Part shown: one piece after another, positions 53,386 to 60,961 of the stretch
Numbering within the stretch: position 1 is the stretch's first letter
How the letters are laid out: every line of letters begins with the position of its first letter
Source of the DNA: JAHEJA01 sp965656445
GTDB taxonomy: Bacteria; Pseudomonadota; Alphaproteobacteria; Rhodobacterales; Rhodobacteraceae
DNA length: 64,000 bases
Assembly (NCBI GenBank): GCA_965656445.1
Contig: CBFHKO010000001.1
Coordinates: 186,001 to 250,000, forward strand
Direction of reading: 5' to 3'
Made by a program: the position numbers and the translations under genes
The notes under the pieces: generated by a model
Database searches by the model: none
Told to the model about the DNA's origin: nothing
What the model saw: the letters and a program-made list of their open reading frames with translations, nothing else

Positions 53386-54193
53386 GATCATATCACTTTC
53401 GCTTGCCCTGCTCTGCGGGGCAAGTGGAGCTTTGGCATCGCCGCAAAAGGTGGTGTCTATGAACCTGTGTACCGATCAGCTTGTCTATTTATTGGCGGAT
53501 CGAGATCAGATTTTATCGCTCTCAAGTATTGCAGATGATCCTCATTCGTCGGCCATTGCCAAGCACGCCTTGGAATTTCATCGCAATACCAGTGATGCAG
53601 AAGAAATTTACCTCATGCAACCTGACCTCGTCTTAGCGGGTCAATGGACCGCGCAGGCAAGTGTTCAGATGCTGCGTGATCTTGGTATCCCTGTCGAGGT
53701 GTTTCATCCTGAGACAACGATGGATGATATCCGCAATAATATCATCAAAATGGGGGATATCTTGGGGCATCCCAAACGCGCCCAAGATATGGTGAACAAA
53801 TTTAACGCAGACCTCGACGACCTTCAAAGCGGGATCACCACACGCCCTAGAGCCGCGCTCTATTATGCGAATGGCTATACCACAGGTGATCAAACCTTGG
53901 CCGGCCAAATACTAAGCGCGGCGGGATTTGAGAATATTGCCAATGAGGTGGGCATTACATGGGGCGCCAATATGCCCTTGGAACAATTGGTCATGTTGCA
54001 GCCAGATGTTGTCATAACAGGAACCGTATTTCCGGGCTCTTCACGCTCTGAAGAAATCCTTAGCCATCCTGTCTTAGAACCTATGCGCCATGTTGCGACG
54101 ACAGGTGCGAAATGGGTCTGTGGCACACCGTTTGTTATCGACGCCATCAAAGAGCTACAACAACAGCACCCTGACAAAGGATCAATAGAATGA
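53372..54193 (+). CDS. btuF: Periplasmic B12-binding protein (BtuF-like)
   Basis: A 273-residue class III solute-binding protein. Signal peptide RRSRIISLSLALLCGASGALA, then KVVSMNLCTDQLVYLLADRDQILSLSSIADDP and LVLAGQWTAQASVQMLRDLGIPVEVF, and the second lobe LMQPDVVITGTVFPGSSRSEEIL. No ATG is available. The GTG at 53372 gives the best signal peptide, but TTG at 53360 and GTG at 53366 are possible. All lie inside the receptor gene, so translation is coupled. Confidence 0.88.
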   Translation: MRRSRIISLSLALLCGASGALASPQKVVSMNLCTDQLVYLLADRDQILSLSSIADDPHSSAIAKHALEFHRNTSDAEEIYLMQPDLVLAGQWTAQASVQMLRDLGIPVEVFHPETTMDDIRNNIIKMGDILGHPKRAQDMVNKFNADLDDLQSGITTRPRAALYYANGYTTGDQTLAGQILSAAGFENIANEVGITWGANMPLEQLVMLQPDVVITGTVFPGSSRSEEILSHPVLEPMRHVATTGAKWVCGTPFVIDAIKELQQQHPDKGSIE

Positions 54194-55167
54194 GACTTGC
54201 ATTTGGCCTCGCGACCCTCGTCCTTGTGCTGTTTTTTATATCCCTGCTGAGTGGTGCCGCCAATGCCTCTGTGTCCGATAGCCTGCGCGCATTGCTCAGC
54301 GGCGAAGGGCCCCTCGGAACCGTCATGCAGCAAATTCGCCTCCCCCGTGCACTTCTTGGGGTGATGGTGGGTCTATCGCTCGGGCTAGCAGGAGCCGCCA
54401 TGCAAGGCTATTTGCGCAACCCTCTTGCAGAACCCGGATTGATTGGGATTTCATCCTCGGCCGCCTTGGGTGCCGTGATTGCCTTGCAAACGGGCTTTGC
54501 CGCAAGCTTTGCCCTTGCTTTGCCTATCTCGGCTCTCGTATCGGCCTTTGTCGCGGTTTTGATGATTATGTTCCTCGCGGGTCCACGCGGGGGCGCCTTA
54601 ACTTTGATCCTTGCAGGAATTGCCATCTCGGCTTTGGCGGGAGCCTTCACGTCGCTGGCGCTGAATTTATCCCCCAACCCTTACGCCACCTCAGAAACCA
54701 TTTTTTGGATGATGGGATCGCTCAAGGATCGCTCGTTCAGTCACGTTGAAATTGCTCTGCCCTTTTGCGTTGTGGGGTGGATTGCTTTAATGTCTACGGG
54801 CAAGGCGCTCAACGCCCTGACCTTGGGCGAGGATGCTGCGCAAAGCCTCGGCATCAATTTGACCGCGACGCGATTGATCGTGATTTTTGGCGTTGCCGCC
54901 GTTGTTGGTGCCTCGACGGCTGTGGCTGGCGCGATTGGATTTGTTGGATTGGTCGTCCCTCATATTCTACGACCCTTCGTCAAAGCACGGCCTTCTGATC
55001 TTTTGTGGGCCTCTGCCTTGGGTGGGGCGGCAATGGTTCTTGCGGCGGATATTGCGGTGCGGTGGATCCTACCCGATCGAGATTTGAAAATCGGGGTCTT
55101 AATGGCAATTGTCGGTGCGCCGCTCTTCTTGCATTTGATCTATAAAACACGGGCGGAGCTGTCATGA
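54190..55167 (+). CDS. btuC: B12 ABC transporter permease (FecCD/BtuC family)
   Basis: A 325-residue membrane protein with about nine to ten helices. Family segments: IRLPRALLGVMVGLSLGLAGAAMQGYLRNPLAEPGLIGISSSAALGAVI, ILAGIAISALAGAFTSLALNLSPNP, FWMMGSLKDRSFSHV, and GAIGFVGLVVPHILRPFV, the cytosolic coupling region to the ATPase. It overlaps btuF and the ATPase gene by four bases each. Confidence 0.94.
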   Translation: MRLAFGLATLVLVLFFISLLSGAANASVSDSLRALLSGEGPLGTVMQQIRLPRALLGVMVGLSLGLAGAAMQGYLRNPLAEPGLIGISSSAALGAVIALQTGFAASFALALPISALVSAFVAVLMIMFLAGPRGGALTLILAGIAISALAGAFTSLALNLSPNPYATSETIFWMMGSLKDRSFSHVEIALPFCVVGWIALMSTGKALNALTLGEDAAQSLGINLTATRLIVIFGVAAVVGASTAVAGAIGFVGLVVPHILRPFVKARPSDLLWASALGGAAMVLAADIAVRWILPDRDLKIGVLMAIVGAPLFLHLIYKTRAELS

Positions 55168-55907
55168 GCACTCTTTCAACATCAGAGCTGACGGTTCTTC
55201 GTGGTGGTTGCCCTGTGGTGGATCATGTGACGCTCGATATCCAACAGGGTGAATTTGTCGGATTGATCGGGCCTAATGGCGCGGGCAAGACCACGTTAAT
55301 GAGGGCAATGCTCGGATTGATCCCTGCTCAAGGGAATGCATCCCTTTTAGAGATGTCGGTCAAAGAGCGGGCGAAACGGGCCGCTTGGATGCCACAGCAT
55401 CGCGAAATTGCTTGGCCCATTGCTGTGGATGATCTGGTTGCGCTCGGTCGCACGGCCCAAGGCAAAGTTGATCCACATGACCATCTGGTCACTGCCGCGC
55501 TTGATCACATGGGGTTGGGCAGTTTTCGCAATCGGATTGCGACCCAGTTGTCGGGCGGAGAACAGGCCCGTGTTTTGATTGCCCGCGCTCTTGCCCAAGA
55601 CACCCCAATCTTGATGGCTGATGAACCGATTGCAGGTCTCGATCCCGCAAATCAGCTGAGCACCATGCAAGTGTTTCAAGACATCGCGGCGGCGGGAAAA
55701 ACAGTCTTCGCCTCGCTCCATGATCTGGGATTGGCCGCGCGCTATTGCAGCAAACTGGCCTTGATGCATCAGGGGAAATTGGTGACATATGGCACGCCCC
55801 AAGAGGTCTTGACCACAGAGCGGTTGCAGTCTGTTTTCAATATCCGCGCGCATTTTGAAACGGGACCAGAGGGCCCCATCTTTCAGCCGCTCGATGTTCT
55901 GACATGA
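55164..55907 (+). CDS. btuD: B12 ABC transporter ATPase (BtuD-like)
   Basis: A 247-residue ABC ATPase. Walker A GPNGAGKTTLMRAML near residue 38, Q-loop AAWMPQHREIAWP, signature QLSGGEQARVLIARALAQD, Walker B PILMADEPIAGLDP (Asp-Glu), H-loop FASLHDLGLAARYC. It powers the permease. Coupled by ATGA overlaps on both sides. Confidence 0.95.
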   Translation: MSTLSTSELTVLRGGCPVVDHVTLDIQQGEFVGLIGPNGAGKTTLMRAMLGLIPAQGNASLLEMSVKERAKRAAWMPQHREIAWPIAVDDLVALGRTAQGKVDPHDHLVTAALDHMGLGSFRNRIATQLSGGEQARVLIARALAQDTPILMADEPIAGLDPANQLSTMQVFQDIAAAGKTVFASLHDLGLAARYCSKLALMHQGKLVTYGTPQEVLTTERLQSVFNIRAHFETGPEGPIFQPLDVLT

Positions 55908-56737
55908 CAAGCGGCCCGATGAGACATTCGATTTCTGGGGCACCTATGAAGTTTGAACGCATTGTCTGTTTGACTGAGGAAACCGTCGAAACACTCTACC
56001 TCTTGGGCCAAGATCATCGGATTGTCGGCGTCACAGGCTACGCCGTGCGCCCCAAACGCGTTCGCCAAGAAAAACCGCGCGTTGGGGCGTTTACCTCAGC
56101 CGATGTTCCCAAAGTACTGGCGCTGAACCCTGATTTGGTTCTGACCTTTAGTGATCTACAGGCTGATATCGTTGCCGACCTAGTGCGCCATGGCATTGAG
56201 GTCCACGCATTCAATCAACGCACTGTGGACGGGATCCTAAAGATGATCTTAACCCTTGGCCGTCTGCTTGATTGCAAAGAGGATGCTCAAGCATTGGTGG
56301 AACAGTTCAGAGACAAAATTGAACACCTGAAAAAGACGCCATTGCCGCGCGCGCCTCGGGTCTATTTTGAAGAGTGGGATGATCCAATGATCACCTCAAT
56401 TGGCTGGGTGTCAGAATTGATAGAGATTGCTGGAGGGGTGGATTGTTTTGCCCACCTCAGACATGAGCAAGCCGCGCAGGACCGTATCATTCGTCCAGAT
56501 CAAGTCATTGCGGCGCAGCCCGATGTTATTATTGGGTCGTGGTGTGGTAAAAAATTCCGCCCTGAAAAACTCGCCAAGCGCGCAGGATGGGATCAAATCC
56601 CAGCGGTTCAAAACGGACATCTCTGCGAAATTAAATCTCCGCTGATCTTACAGCCGGGACCAGCCGCTTTGGGCGATGGGCTTGATGCAATTCGCGCAAT
56701 ATTGGAAACTGTCACCAAAGGAGACACCCTTGCTTAA
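55904..56737 (+). CDS. BtuF-like binding-fold protein without signal peptide
   Basis: A 277-residue protein with the class III binding-protein pattern: ERIVCLTEETVETLYLLGQDHRIVGVTGYAVRP, VPKVLALNPDLVLTFSDLQADIVADLVRHGIEVHAFNQRTVDGILKMILTLGRLL, and VIAAQPDVIIGSWCGKKF. The N-terminus has no hydrophobic signal with either possible start (55904, or 55946 with GGGGCACC in front), so the product should remain in the cytosol. Such proteins occur next to B12 genes as 'cobalamin-binding proteins'. It could hold corrinoid after import or deliver it to salvage enzymes (inference). Coupled to the ATPase gene. Confidence 0.85.
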   Translation: MTSGPMRHSISGAPMKFERIVCLTEETVETLYLLGQDHRIVGVTGYAVRPKRVRQEKPRVGAFTSADVPKVLALNPDLVLTFSDLQADIVADLVRHGIEVHAFNQRTVDGILKMILTLGRLLDCKEDAQALVEQFRDKIEHLKKTPLPRAPRVYFEEWDDPMITSIGWVSELIEIAGGVDCFAHLRHEQAAQDRIIRPDQVIAAQPDVIIGSWCGKKFRPEKLAKRAGWDQIPAVQNGHLCEIKSPLILQPGPAALGDGLDAIRAILETVTKGDTLA

Positions 56738-57344
56738 TTTTCTAAACAAAGGCGGCCCAGCGCTTTGGGTGATTTTTGCGCTCTCCGTGATTTTGGTGAC
56801 GGTCATTCTGTGGAAGGTGTGGCATTTATCACGGCTCGGGGCATGGCGGCGCCGCGACGTAGAGCGCGCGATAGAACATGTTCAAAAAAATGAGCTTGAA
56901 CGCGCGGAAGAGCTCTTGTCAAAACGCCGTCACATCCGCGCGCGGTTTATGTCGGCGACTTTGAGCGCGCTCAAAGACCCCGATCTCAGCCTATTGGCCT
57001 GCCGCGAGGAATGCGAACGGGTTGGAAAAGCCTCGCTTGCCTCTGGGCAAAGCGGATTACGGGTTATCGAATTGATCGCCTCTATCGCCCCTCTGGTCGG
57101 ATTGCTTGGAACCGTTTTGGGAATGATTGAGGCCTTTCAAGCCCTCCAAGACAGCGGCAATCAAGCCGATCCTTCGGCGCTTGCAGGTGGCATATGGGAA
57201 GCGCTCTTAACCACGGCCGCAGGTATGGCCGTTGCTATTCCCGCAACGATTTCCCTCAGTTGGTTTGATAGTGTCATTGCCCGACTTCAGGGGGATTTCA
57301 GCGATATCGCAACCCGCCTCATGGCGAGAACGAACAAGTCCTAA
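56730..57344 (+). CDS. exbB: ExbB-like proton-channel subunit (MotA/TolQ/ExbB)
   Basis: A 204-residue membrane protein with three helices: one near the start (GGPALWVIFALSVILVTVILWKVW), and two at the end (RVIELIASIAPLVGLLGTVLGMIEAFQ and GGIWEALLTTAAGMAVAIPATISLSWF). The last two line the Ton motor pore. The start is TTG at 56730 with AAAGGAGACACCC upstream, and it overlaps the previous gene by eight bases; an in-frame ATG at 56676 is too far inside. Confidence 0.9.
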   Translation: MLNFLNKGGPALWVIFALSVILVTVILWKVWHLSRLGAWRRRDVERAIEHVQKNELERAEELLSKRRHIRARFMSATLSALKDPDLSLLACREECERVGKASLASGQSGLRVIELIASIAPLVGLLGTVLGMIEAFQALQDSGNQADPSALAGGIWEALLTTAAGMAVAIPATISLSWFDSVIARLQGDFSDIATRLMARTNKS

Positions 57345-57345
57345 G

Positions 57346-57735
57346 ATGTTTGAGAACGAATACCATAGCAAGCGCCGTCGCCTTGGGCTAACGCCCATGA
57401 TTGACGTCGTCTTTTTGCTCTTGGTGTTCTTTATGCTGGCCGCGCGCTTTGGCGGCATGACGCAGCTTCCTTTGAGTGCTGCGACTTCTGGCAGCGCGGC
57501 CTATGAGGGTCCTCCTCGGCTCTTATCCCTTAGTGAAGGCGGCATCCAACTGAACGGACAAGACGTGAGCCTGAGTGAGCTATCAGAGCGGCTCCCGCCC
57601 CGTATGACAAATCAAGATGATGTCATCCTTCTCAGCGCGAAAGCGGGGGCCACGACACAGCAATTGGTCACAGTCTTAGATGCGCTTCAAGAGGCGGGGC
57701 TCAGCAATGTGGTTTTGACAGGAGGCCGGCCATGA
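57346..57735 (+). CDS. exbD: ExbD-like protein, first copy
   Basis: A 129-residue bitopic protein: KRRRLGLTPMIDVVFLLLVFFMLAARFGG has the single helix with the essential Asp (MIDVVFLLL), and a periplasmic domain follows. Together with ExbB it turns proton flow into work on TonB. The ATG is one base after the exbB stop. Confidence 0.9.
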   Translation: MFENEYHSKRRRLGLTPMIDVVFLLLVFFMLAARFGGMTQLPLSAATSGSAAYEGPPRLLSLSEGGIQLNGQDVSLSELSERLPPRMTNQDDVILLSAKAGATTQQLVTVLDALQEAGLSNVVLTGGRP

Positions 57736-58112
57736 AATTTGACCTGCCCACCTCGCGTCAAAGTGGCGAAAACATTGTCCCTATGATCAACGTCGTCTTT
57801 TTGCTGTTGATCTTTTTCCTCATGACCGCACAGATCGTGCCACCTGCGCCCATGGACGTGACGCCTCCGAGAAGTCAATCTGAAGAGACATCAGAGGCCG
57901 TTCAATCCCTTTATATAGATGCCTCTGGAAACGTTGCCTTTGATGCGTTCACGGGCGAGCAAGCTATTGCTGAGGTCATCGCTCAGGGTGGACCTGTCTC
58001 TATAATCGCCGATCACGCCCTTGATGCCGTTGATTTGATTGCCCTGCTCAAGCGCATTGATCCAAGTGCTGAACGGGATGTGAAATTGCTCACTAAGGGC
58101 GCATCCCCGTGA
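57732..58112 (+). CDS. ExbD-like protein, second copy
   Basis: A 126-residue ExbD relative: RQSGENIVPMINVVFLLLIFFLMTAQIVP. The helix reads MINVVF where the first copy has MIDVVF, so the proton-relay Asp is replaced by Asn. The two copies may form a mixed dimer in the ExbB ring, with one active Asp. ATGA overlap with the first copy. Confidence 0.88.
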   Translation: MKFDLPTSRQSGENIVPMINVVFLLLIFFLMTAQIVPPAPMDVTPPRSQSEETSEAVQSLYIDASGNVAFDAFTGEQAIAEVIAQGGPVSIIADHALDAVDLIALLKRIDPSAERDVKLLTKGASP

Positions 58113-59080
58113 AACTTGGTGAAGGGATCATTTTTGCCTCCCTTGCCTTGGGCCTACATGTGTTGGCCTATTGGGTCTTTGTCAGTGATCCAAGCGCAGA
58201 AGGTGCTGGCGAAAGTAGCGCATCATTGACCAGCCTCACTTTGGATGGCGGGTCCTATTCTGCTTTGGTTGAGGCATGGGACACCCCGCCGAGCCAAACA
58301 AGCGATGTCGCGCCCTTGGCCCCATCGCCAAATTCTGAAATACCACCAACAACAGTGCCCACAGTAGATATGCGTCCCACACAGACACCATTGTCAGAAT
58401 TGAGCACACTAGAGGGTGAAAGCACGCTAACGCCCCCTGCCCCCGTAATCCGCGCCCCTGTCAAAATAGCAAAGACGCTTCAGCTGGCACAGCCGAGTTT
58501 GAACAGCGACAGCGCCCCTACTCTTCGCTCGCAAAGCGCACTCCCCCAACTTGCGCCCCAACAACCGCCAACATTAGCGCAAGCCAAGCCACCAAACCTT
58601 GCACCAGCCTTGGACAGCGCACCGCCGCAACCAGAGCGTTTCGCCCCGACATCCAGCCAACGCCCGTTGGCACGCCCACAACGGGCCTCTGCTCCGAAAG
58701 TCGTGCAAAAGGCATCTGGGCAATCCAAAAGCAAAGTGACATCAAAAACAGCTGGGTCCGCCAAGACAGCGACCCAAGGAACCACAAGCAATAAGGCAAG
58801 CCAAGAGGCCCTCGCCTCTTGGAGCAGTCAGGTCAGACGTGCGATAGAGCGGAAAAAGCGATACCCCCGAGGCACGCGGGCCTCTGGTACAGCTGTGGTC
58901 AGTTTGACTGTGTCCAAGGCAGGGAAGCTGTTAGGCGCATCTTTGAAACGCAGTTCAGGGACCAAAGCCTTGGACAAAGCCGCACTAAACGCCGTAAAGG
59001 CCGCACGATACCCTGCGGCCCCCAAAGCCGTGACGCGCAAGAGCGCCACGTTTCAGGTGTCTATTACTTTAAAACGCTAG
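58109..59080 (+). CDS. tonB: TonB-like energy transducer
   Basis: A 323-residue protein with an N-terminal helix (GIIFASLALGLHVLAYWVFV), a long Pro/Ala/Ser/Gln-rich spacer of about residues 60-225 that can cross the periplasm, and a C-terminal TonB domain (AIERKKRYPRGTRASGTAVVSLTVSKAGKLLGASLKRSSGTKALDKAALNAVKAARYP). It starts with GTG that overlaps the second exbD stop. It should serve mainly the receptor of its own operon. The stop overlaps that of the convergent ATPase gene. Confidence 0.92.
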   Translation: MKLGEGIIFASLALGLHVLAYWVFVSDPSAEGAGESSASLTSLTLDGGSYSALVEAWDTPPSQTSDVAPLAPSPNSEIPPTTVPTVDMRPTQTPLSELSTLEGESTLTPPAPVIRAPVKIAKTLQLAQPSLNSDSAPTLRSQSALPQLAPQQPPTLAQAKPPNLAPALDSAPPQPERFAPTSSQRPLARPQRASAPKVVQKASGQSKSKVTSKTAGSAKTATQGTTSNKASQEALASWSSQVRRAIERKKRYPRGTRASGTAVVSLTVSKAGKLLGASLKRSSGTKALDKAALNAVKAARYPAAPKAVTRKSATFQVSITLKR

Positions 59081-60144
59081 ACCAAGTGGTGATCAATGAC
59101 CTGCTGAGCCAGTTGTTCATAGGCTTTGGCCATGGTCGAGTCCCCTGCCGCAATTGGCGTGCCTTGATCCCCGCTGAGGCGGGTTTCTAGATCGATGGGA
59201 AGTGTGGCCATTAAGGGAACGCCTATATCCTTGGCCTCAGTAGCAACTCCGCCCTGTCCAAAGATATGCGCCTCATGCCCACAGCTTGGACAATGATAAA
59301 CGGACATATTCTCAATCATCCCCAAGATCGGCGTGTTCAAGGTATTAAACATATCAATTGCTTTGCGCGCATCAATCAAAGCCACATCTTGCGGCGTTGA
59401 CACAACGATTGCGCCGCTTACTTCGGATTTTTGACATAGGGTGAGCTGAACGTCCCCCGTTCCTGGTGGCAAATCAACGATGAGAACATCTAAATCGCCC
59501 CACTCGACTTGGCCCAACATTTGTTGCAATGCGCCCATCAACATAGGTCCGCGCCATACAACTGCTTTTGCAGGATCAAGCATGAGGCCAATGGACATCA
59601 TAGTGACGCCGTGGGCCTTGAGTGGAATAATGGTTTTGCCATCTGGGCTTGCTGGGCGTTTTGACACCCCCATCATGCGTGCTTGAGAGGGTCCGTAGAT
59701 ATCTGCATCCAAAAGGCCCACCTTTTGACCGAGACGCGCCAAAGCAACAGCCAGGTTTGAGGACACTGTCGATTTACCAACCCCGCCTTTGCCAGAGCCA
59801 ACAGCAATGATGTGACGCACACCCTCTGGTTTGCTTGGCTGCGCTTGGGGCTTGGGATGGCCCCCAATTTTCAAGGACGGTGGTTCAGGCGCTTTAGGGC
59901 TAGGGCTATGTGCGGTTAACAAAGCTGTGACAGAGGTTACGCCAGAAACGTCCGCAACGATCGCCTCGGCTGCGCGCCGTAGGGGTTCCATATGCGTCGC
60001 AATCTCGGCTGAGGGTGCCTCAATAATAAATTGAACGGCCCCATCATCGCCAATCTTGAGCGCACGGATCATATCACGAGACACAAGTGTGCCCCCATCA
60101 GGAAGCTCTAATCGTGAAAGAGCGGAATTTATAGCGTCACGCAT
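59077..60144 (-). CDS. Mrp/NBP35-type iron-sulfur carrier ATPase
   Basis: A 355-residue P-loop protein (Mrp/ApbC). N-terminal MIP18-like domain (RDAINSALSRLELPDGGTLVSRDMI), then HIIAVGSGKGGVGKSTVSSNLAVALARLGQKVGLLDADIYGPSQARMMG (deviant Walker A), IVDLPPGTGDVQLTL, and the cluster-binding CxxC in NMSVYHCPSCGHEAHIFGQGG. It helps load iron-sulfur clusters. The start at 60144 has AGAGGATATCAAC; the frame opens earlier, at 60273, without support. Confidence 0.93.
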   Translation of the reverse strand: MRDAINSALSRLELPDGGTLVSRDMIRALKIGDDGAVQFIIEAPSAEIATHMEPLRRAAEAIVADVSGVTSVTALLTAHSPSPKAPEPPSLKIGGHPKPQAQPSKPEGVRHIIAVGSGKGGVGKSTVSSNLAVALARLGQKVGLLDADIYGPSQARMMGVSKRPASPDGKTIIPLKAHGVTMMSIGLMLDPAKAVVWRGPMLMGALQQMLGQVEWGDLDVLIVDLPPGTGDVQLTLCQKSEVSGAIVVSTPQDVALIDARKAIDMFNTLNTPILGMIENMSVYHCPSCGHEAHIFGQGGVATEAKDIGVPLMATLPIDLETRLSGDQGTPIAAGDSTMAKAYEQLAQQVIDHHLV

Positions 60145-60475
60145 GTTGATATCCTCTGTCATTCCAAATTGGAAATGCGCCTTTGATACATAAATGACAA
60201 GGGGAACAAAGCGATAATTAAATATGACGTCTCGTTGTCTATGATTGATTCCTTTTCGACAACAAAGATCCAAGACTTATTTCGACTTATAAAGGTGCCA
60301 CATTTTGCACCATTGCAGGGCATGCATAGCCGATAGGAATGAAACAATCAGCACACAACTTAAAAGTGCATATGGCTATTGGAATGTTTTTATTATTCGA
60401 ATTTTTCACAGTTTCGTCATAATTTTCGTCGCAATTCCATGCACTTGCTGCATAGCGGCATTGTCAATTCGATTA
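60145..60475. other. AT-rich intergenic region upstream of the DUF1127 gene
   Basis: About 330 bases between the divergent Mrp ATPase and DUF1127 genes. It should hold both promoters. No open frame or RNA gene is supported. Confidence 0.6.
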
Positions 60476-60504
60476 TTGTGCAATTGCAGCACAAGCCCTA
60501 AATT
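60476..60504 (+). promoter_or_regulatory. Candidate promoter with palindrome for the DUF1127-CcsR unit
   Basis: TTGTGC (60476) and TAAATT (60499) are 17 bases apart. The -35 box is also the left arm of the inverted repeat TTGTGC-N7-GCACAA (60476-60494), a possible regulator site. In Rhodobacter the locus is driven by heat-shock sigma factors RpoHI/RpoHII; I could not find a convincing RpoH box by eye. Confidence 0.35.
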
Positions 60505-60551
60505 ACAGACATCAGAAGCGACGATGACTTCTGAAACAAAGGATGAATGAT

Positions 60552-60764
60552 ATGGCATACGCAACACAAACACTTACTCTTTCCGCTAGCATCTCTGCTC
60601 GCATTTCCGCAGTTGTTGCTCAAGTAAAAGATAGCTGGGCACGTCGCTCAGTTTACAAAACAACGGTTAACGAATTGGGTGCCCTGAGCAACCGTGAACT
60701 CGCAGACCTTGGATTGTCTCGTTCAATGATCCGCTCAATCGCTTACGAAGCGGCTTACAAATAA
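60552..60764 (+). CDS. ccaF1: DUF1127 small Arg/Lys-rich protein (CcaF1-like)
   Basis: A 70-residue basic protein. The DUF1127 pattern is in the second half: TTVNELGALSNRELADLGLSRSMIRSIAYEAAY. In Rhodobacter the DUF1127 protein CcaF1 binds RNA and is made from the same transcript as the four CcsR RNAs; here the same order is seen, with hairpins starting 13 bases after the stop. The start at 60552 has AAAGGATGAATGAT in front. Confidence 0.9.
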   Translation: MAYATQTLTLSASISARISAVVAQVKDSWARRSVYKTTVNELGALSNRELADLGLSRSMIRSIAYEAAYK

Positions 60765-60776
60765 GAATAGCTTTCA

Positions 60777-60804
60777 TAGGCCAGACTCCTCCCAATATGG
60801 CCTA
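60777..60804 (+). ncRNA. CcsR-type sRNA hairpin 1
   Basis: Perfect 7-bp stem TAGGCCA/TGGCCTA with loop GACTCCTCCCAATA. The loop carries CTCCTCCC, complementary to a Shine-Dalgarno sequence. Confidence 0.85.
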
Positions 60805-60812
60805 GGAAAACT

Positions 60813-60846
60813 GGTGGTGCGTCTCCTCCTCCCTGATGTCACCGCC
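60813..60846 (+). ncRNA. CcsR-type sRNA hairpin 2
   Basis: GGTGGTGCGTC pairs with GATGTCACCGCC (one bulged base and two G-U pairs) around a loop TCCTCCTCCCT. It has the longest anti-Shine-Dalgarno stretch of the set (CTCCTCCTCCC). Confidence 0.8.
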
Positions 60847-60853
60847 GAATATA

Positions 60854-60867
60854 CGACCACTCGGTCG
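60854..60867 (+). other. Small hairpin without the motif, between CcsR hairpins 2 and 3
   Basis: CGACC-ACTC-GGTCG forms a perfect 5-bp stem with a tetraloop but no CTCCTCCC. It may guide processing of the joint transcript. Confidence 0.5.
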
Positions 60868-60874
60868 GCTCATA

Positions 60875-60904
60875 TCAAAGCAGACTCCTCCCTTTTTGCT
60901 TTGA
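60875..60904 (+). ncRNA. CcsR-type sRNA hairpin 3
   Basis: Perfect 8-bp stem TCAAAGCA/TGCTTTGA with loop GACTCCTCCCTTTT, built like hairpin 1. Confidence 0.85.
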
Positions 60905-60911
60905 CGAAAGA

Positions 60912-60949
60912 AACGGCGACACGCTCCTCCCTTGTGTCGCCGTTTTTTT
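60912..60949 (+). ncRNA. CcsR-type sRNA hairpin 4, also the terminator
   Basis: Perfect 11-bp stem AACGGCGACAC/GTGTCGCCGTT with loop GCTCCTCCCTT, followed by a run of T. It ends the DUF1127-CcsR transcript. Its other strand could help end the convergent RTX gene, whose stop is 13 bases away. Confidence 0.88.
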
Positions 60950-60961
60950 ATTTACAGCAGG

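Noticed and set aside
60400..60475. CTTG-containing segments as an RpoH promoter for the DUF1127 gene
   Set aside because: No segment gave a convincing -35/-10 pair at the right spacing by eye.
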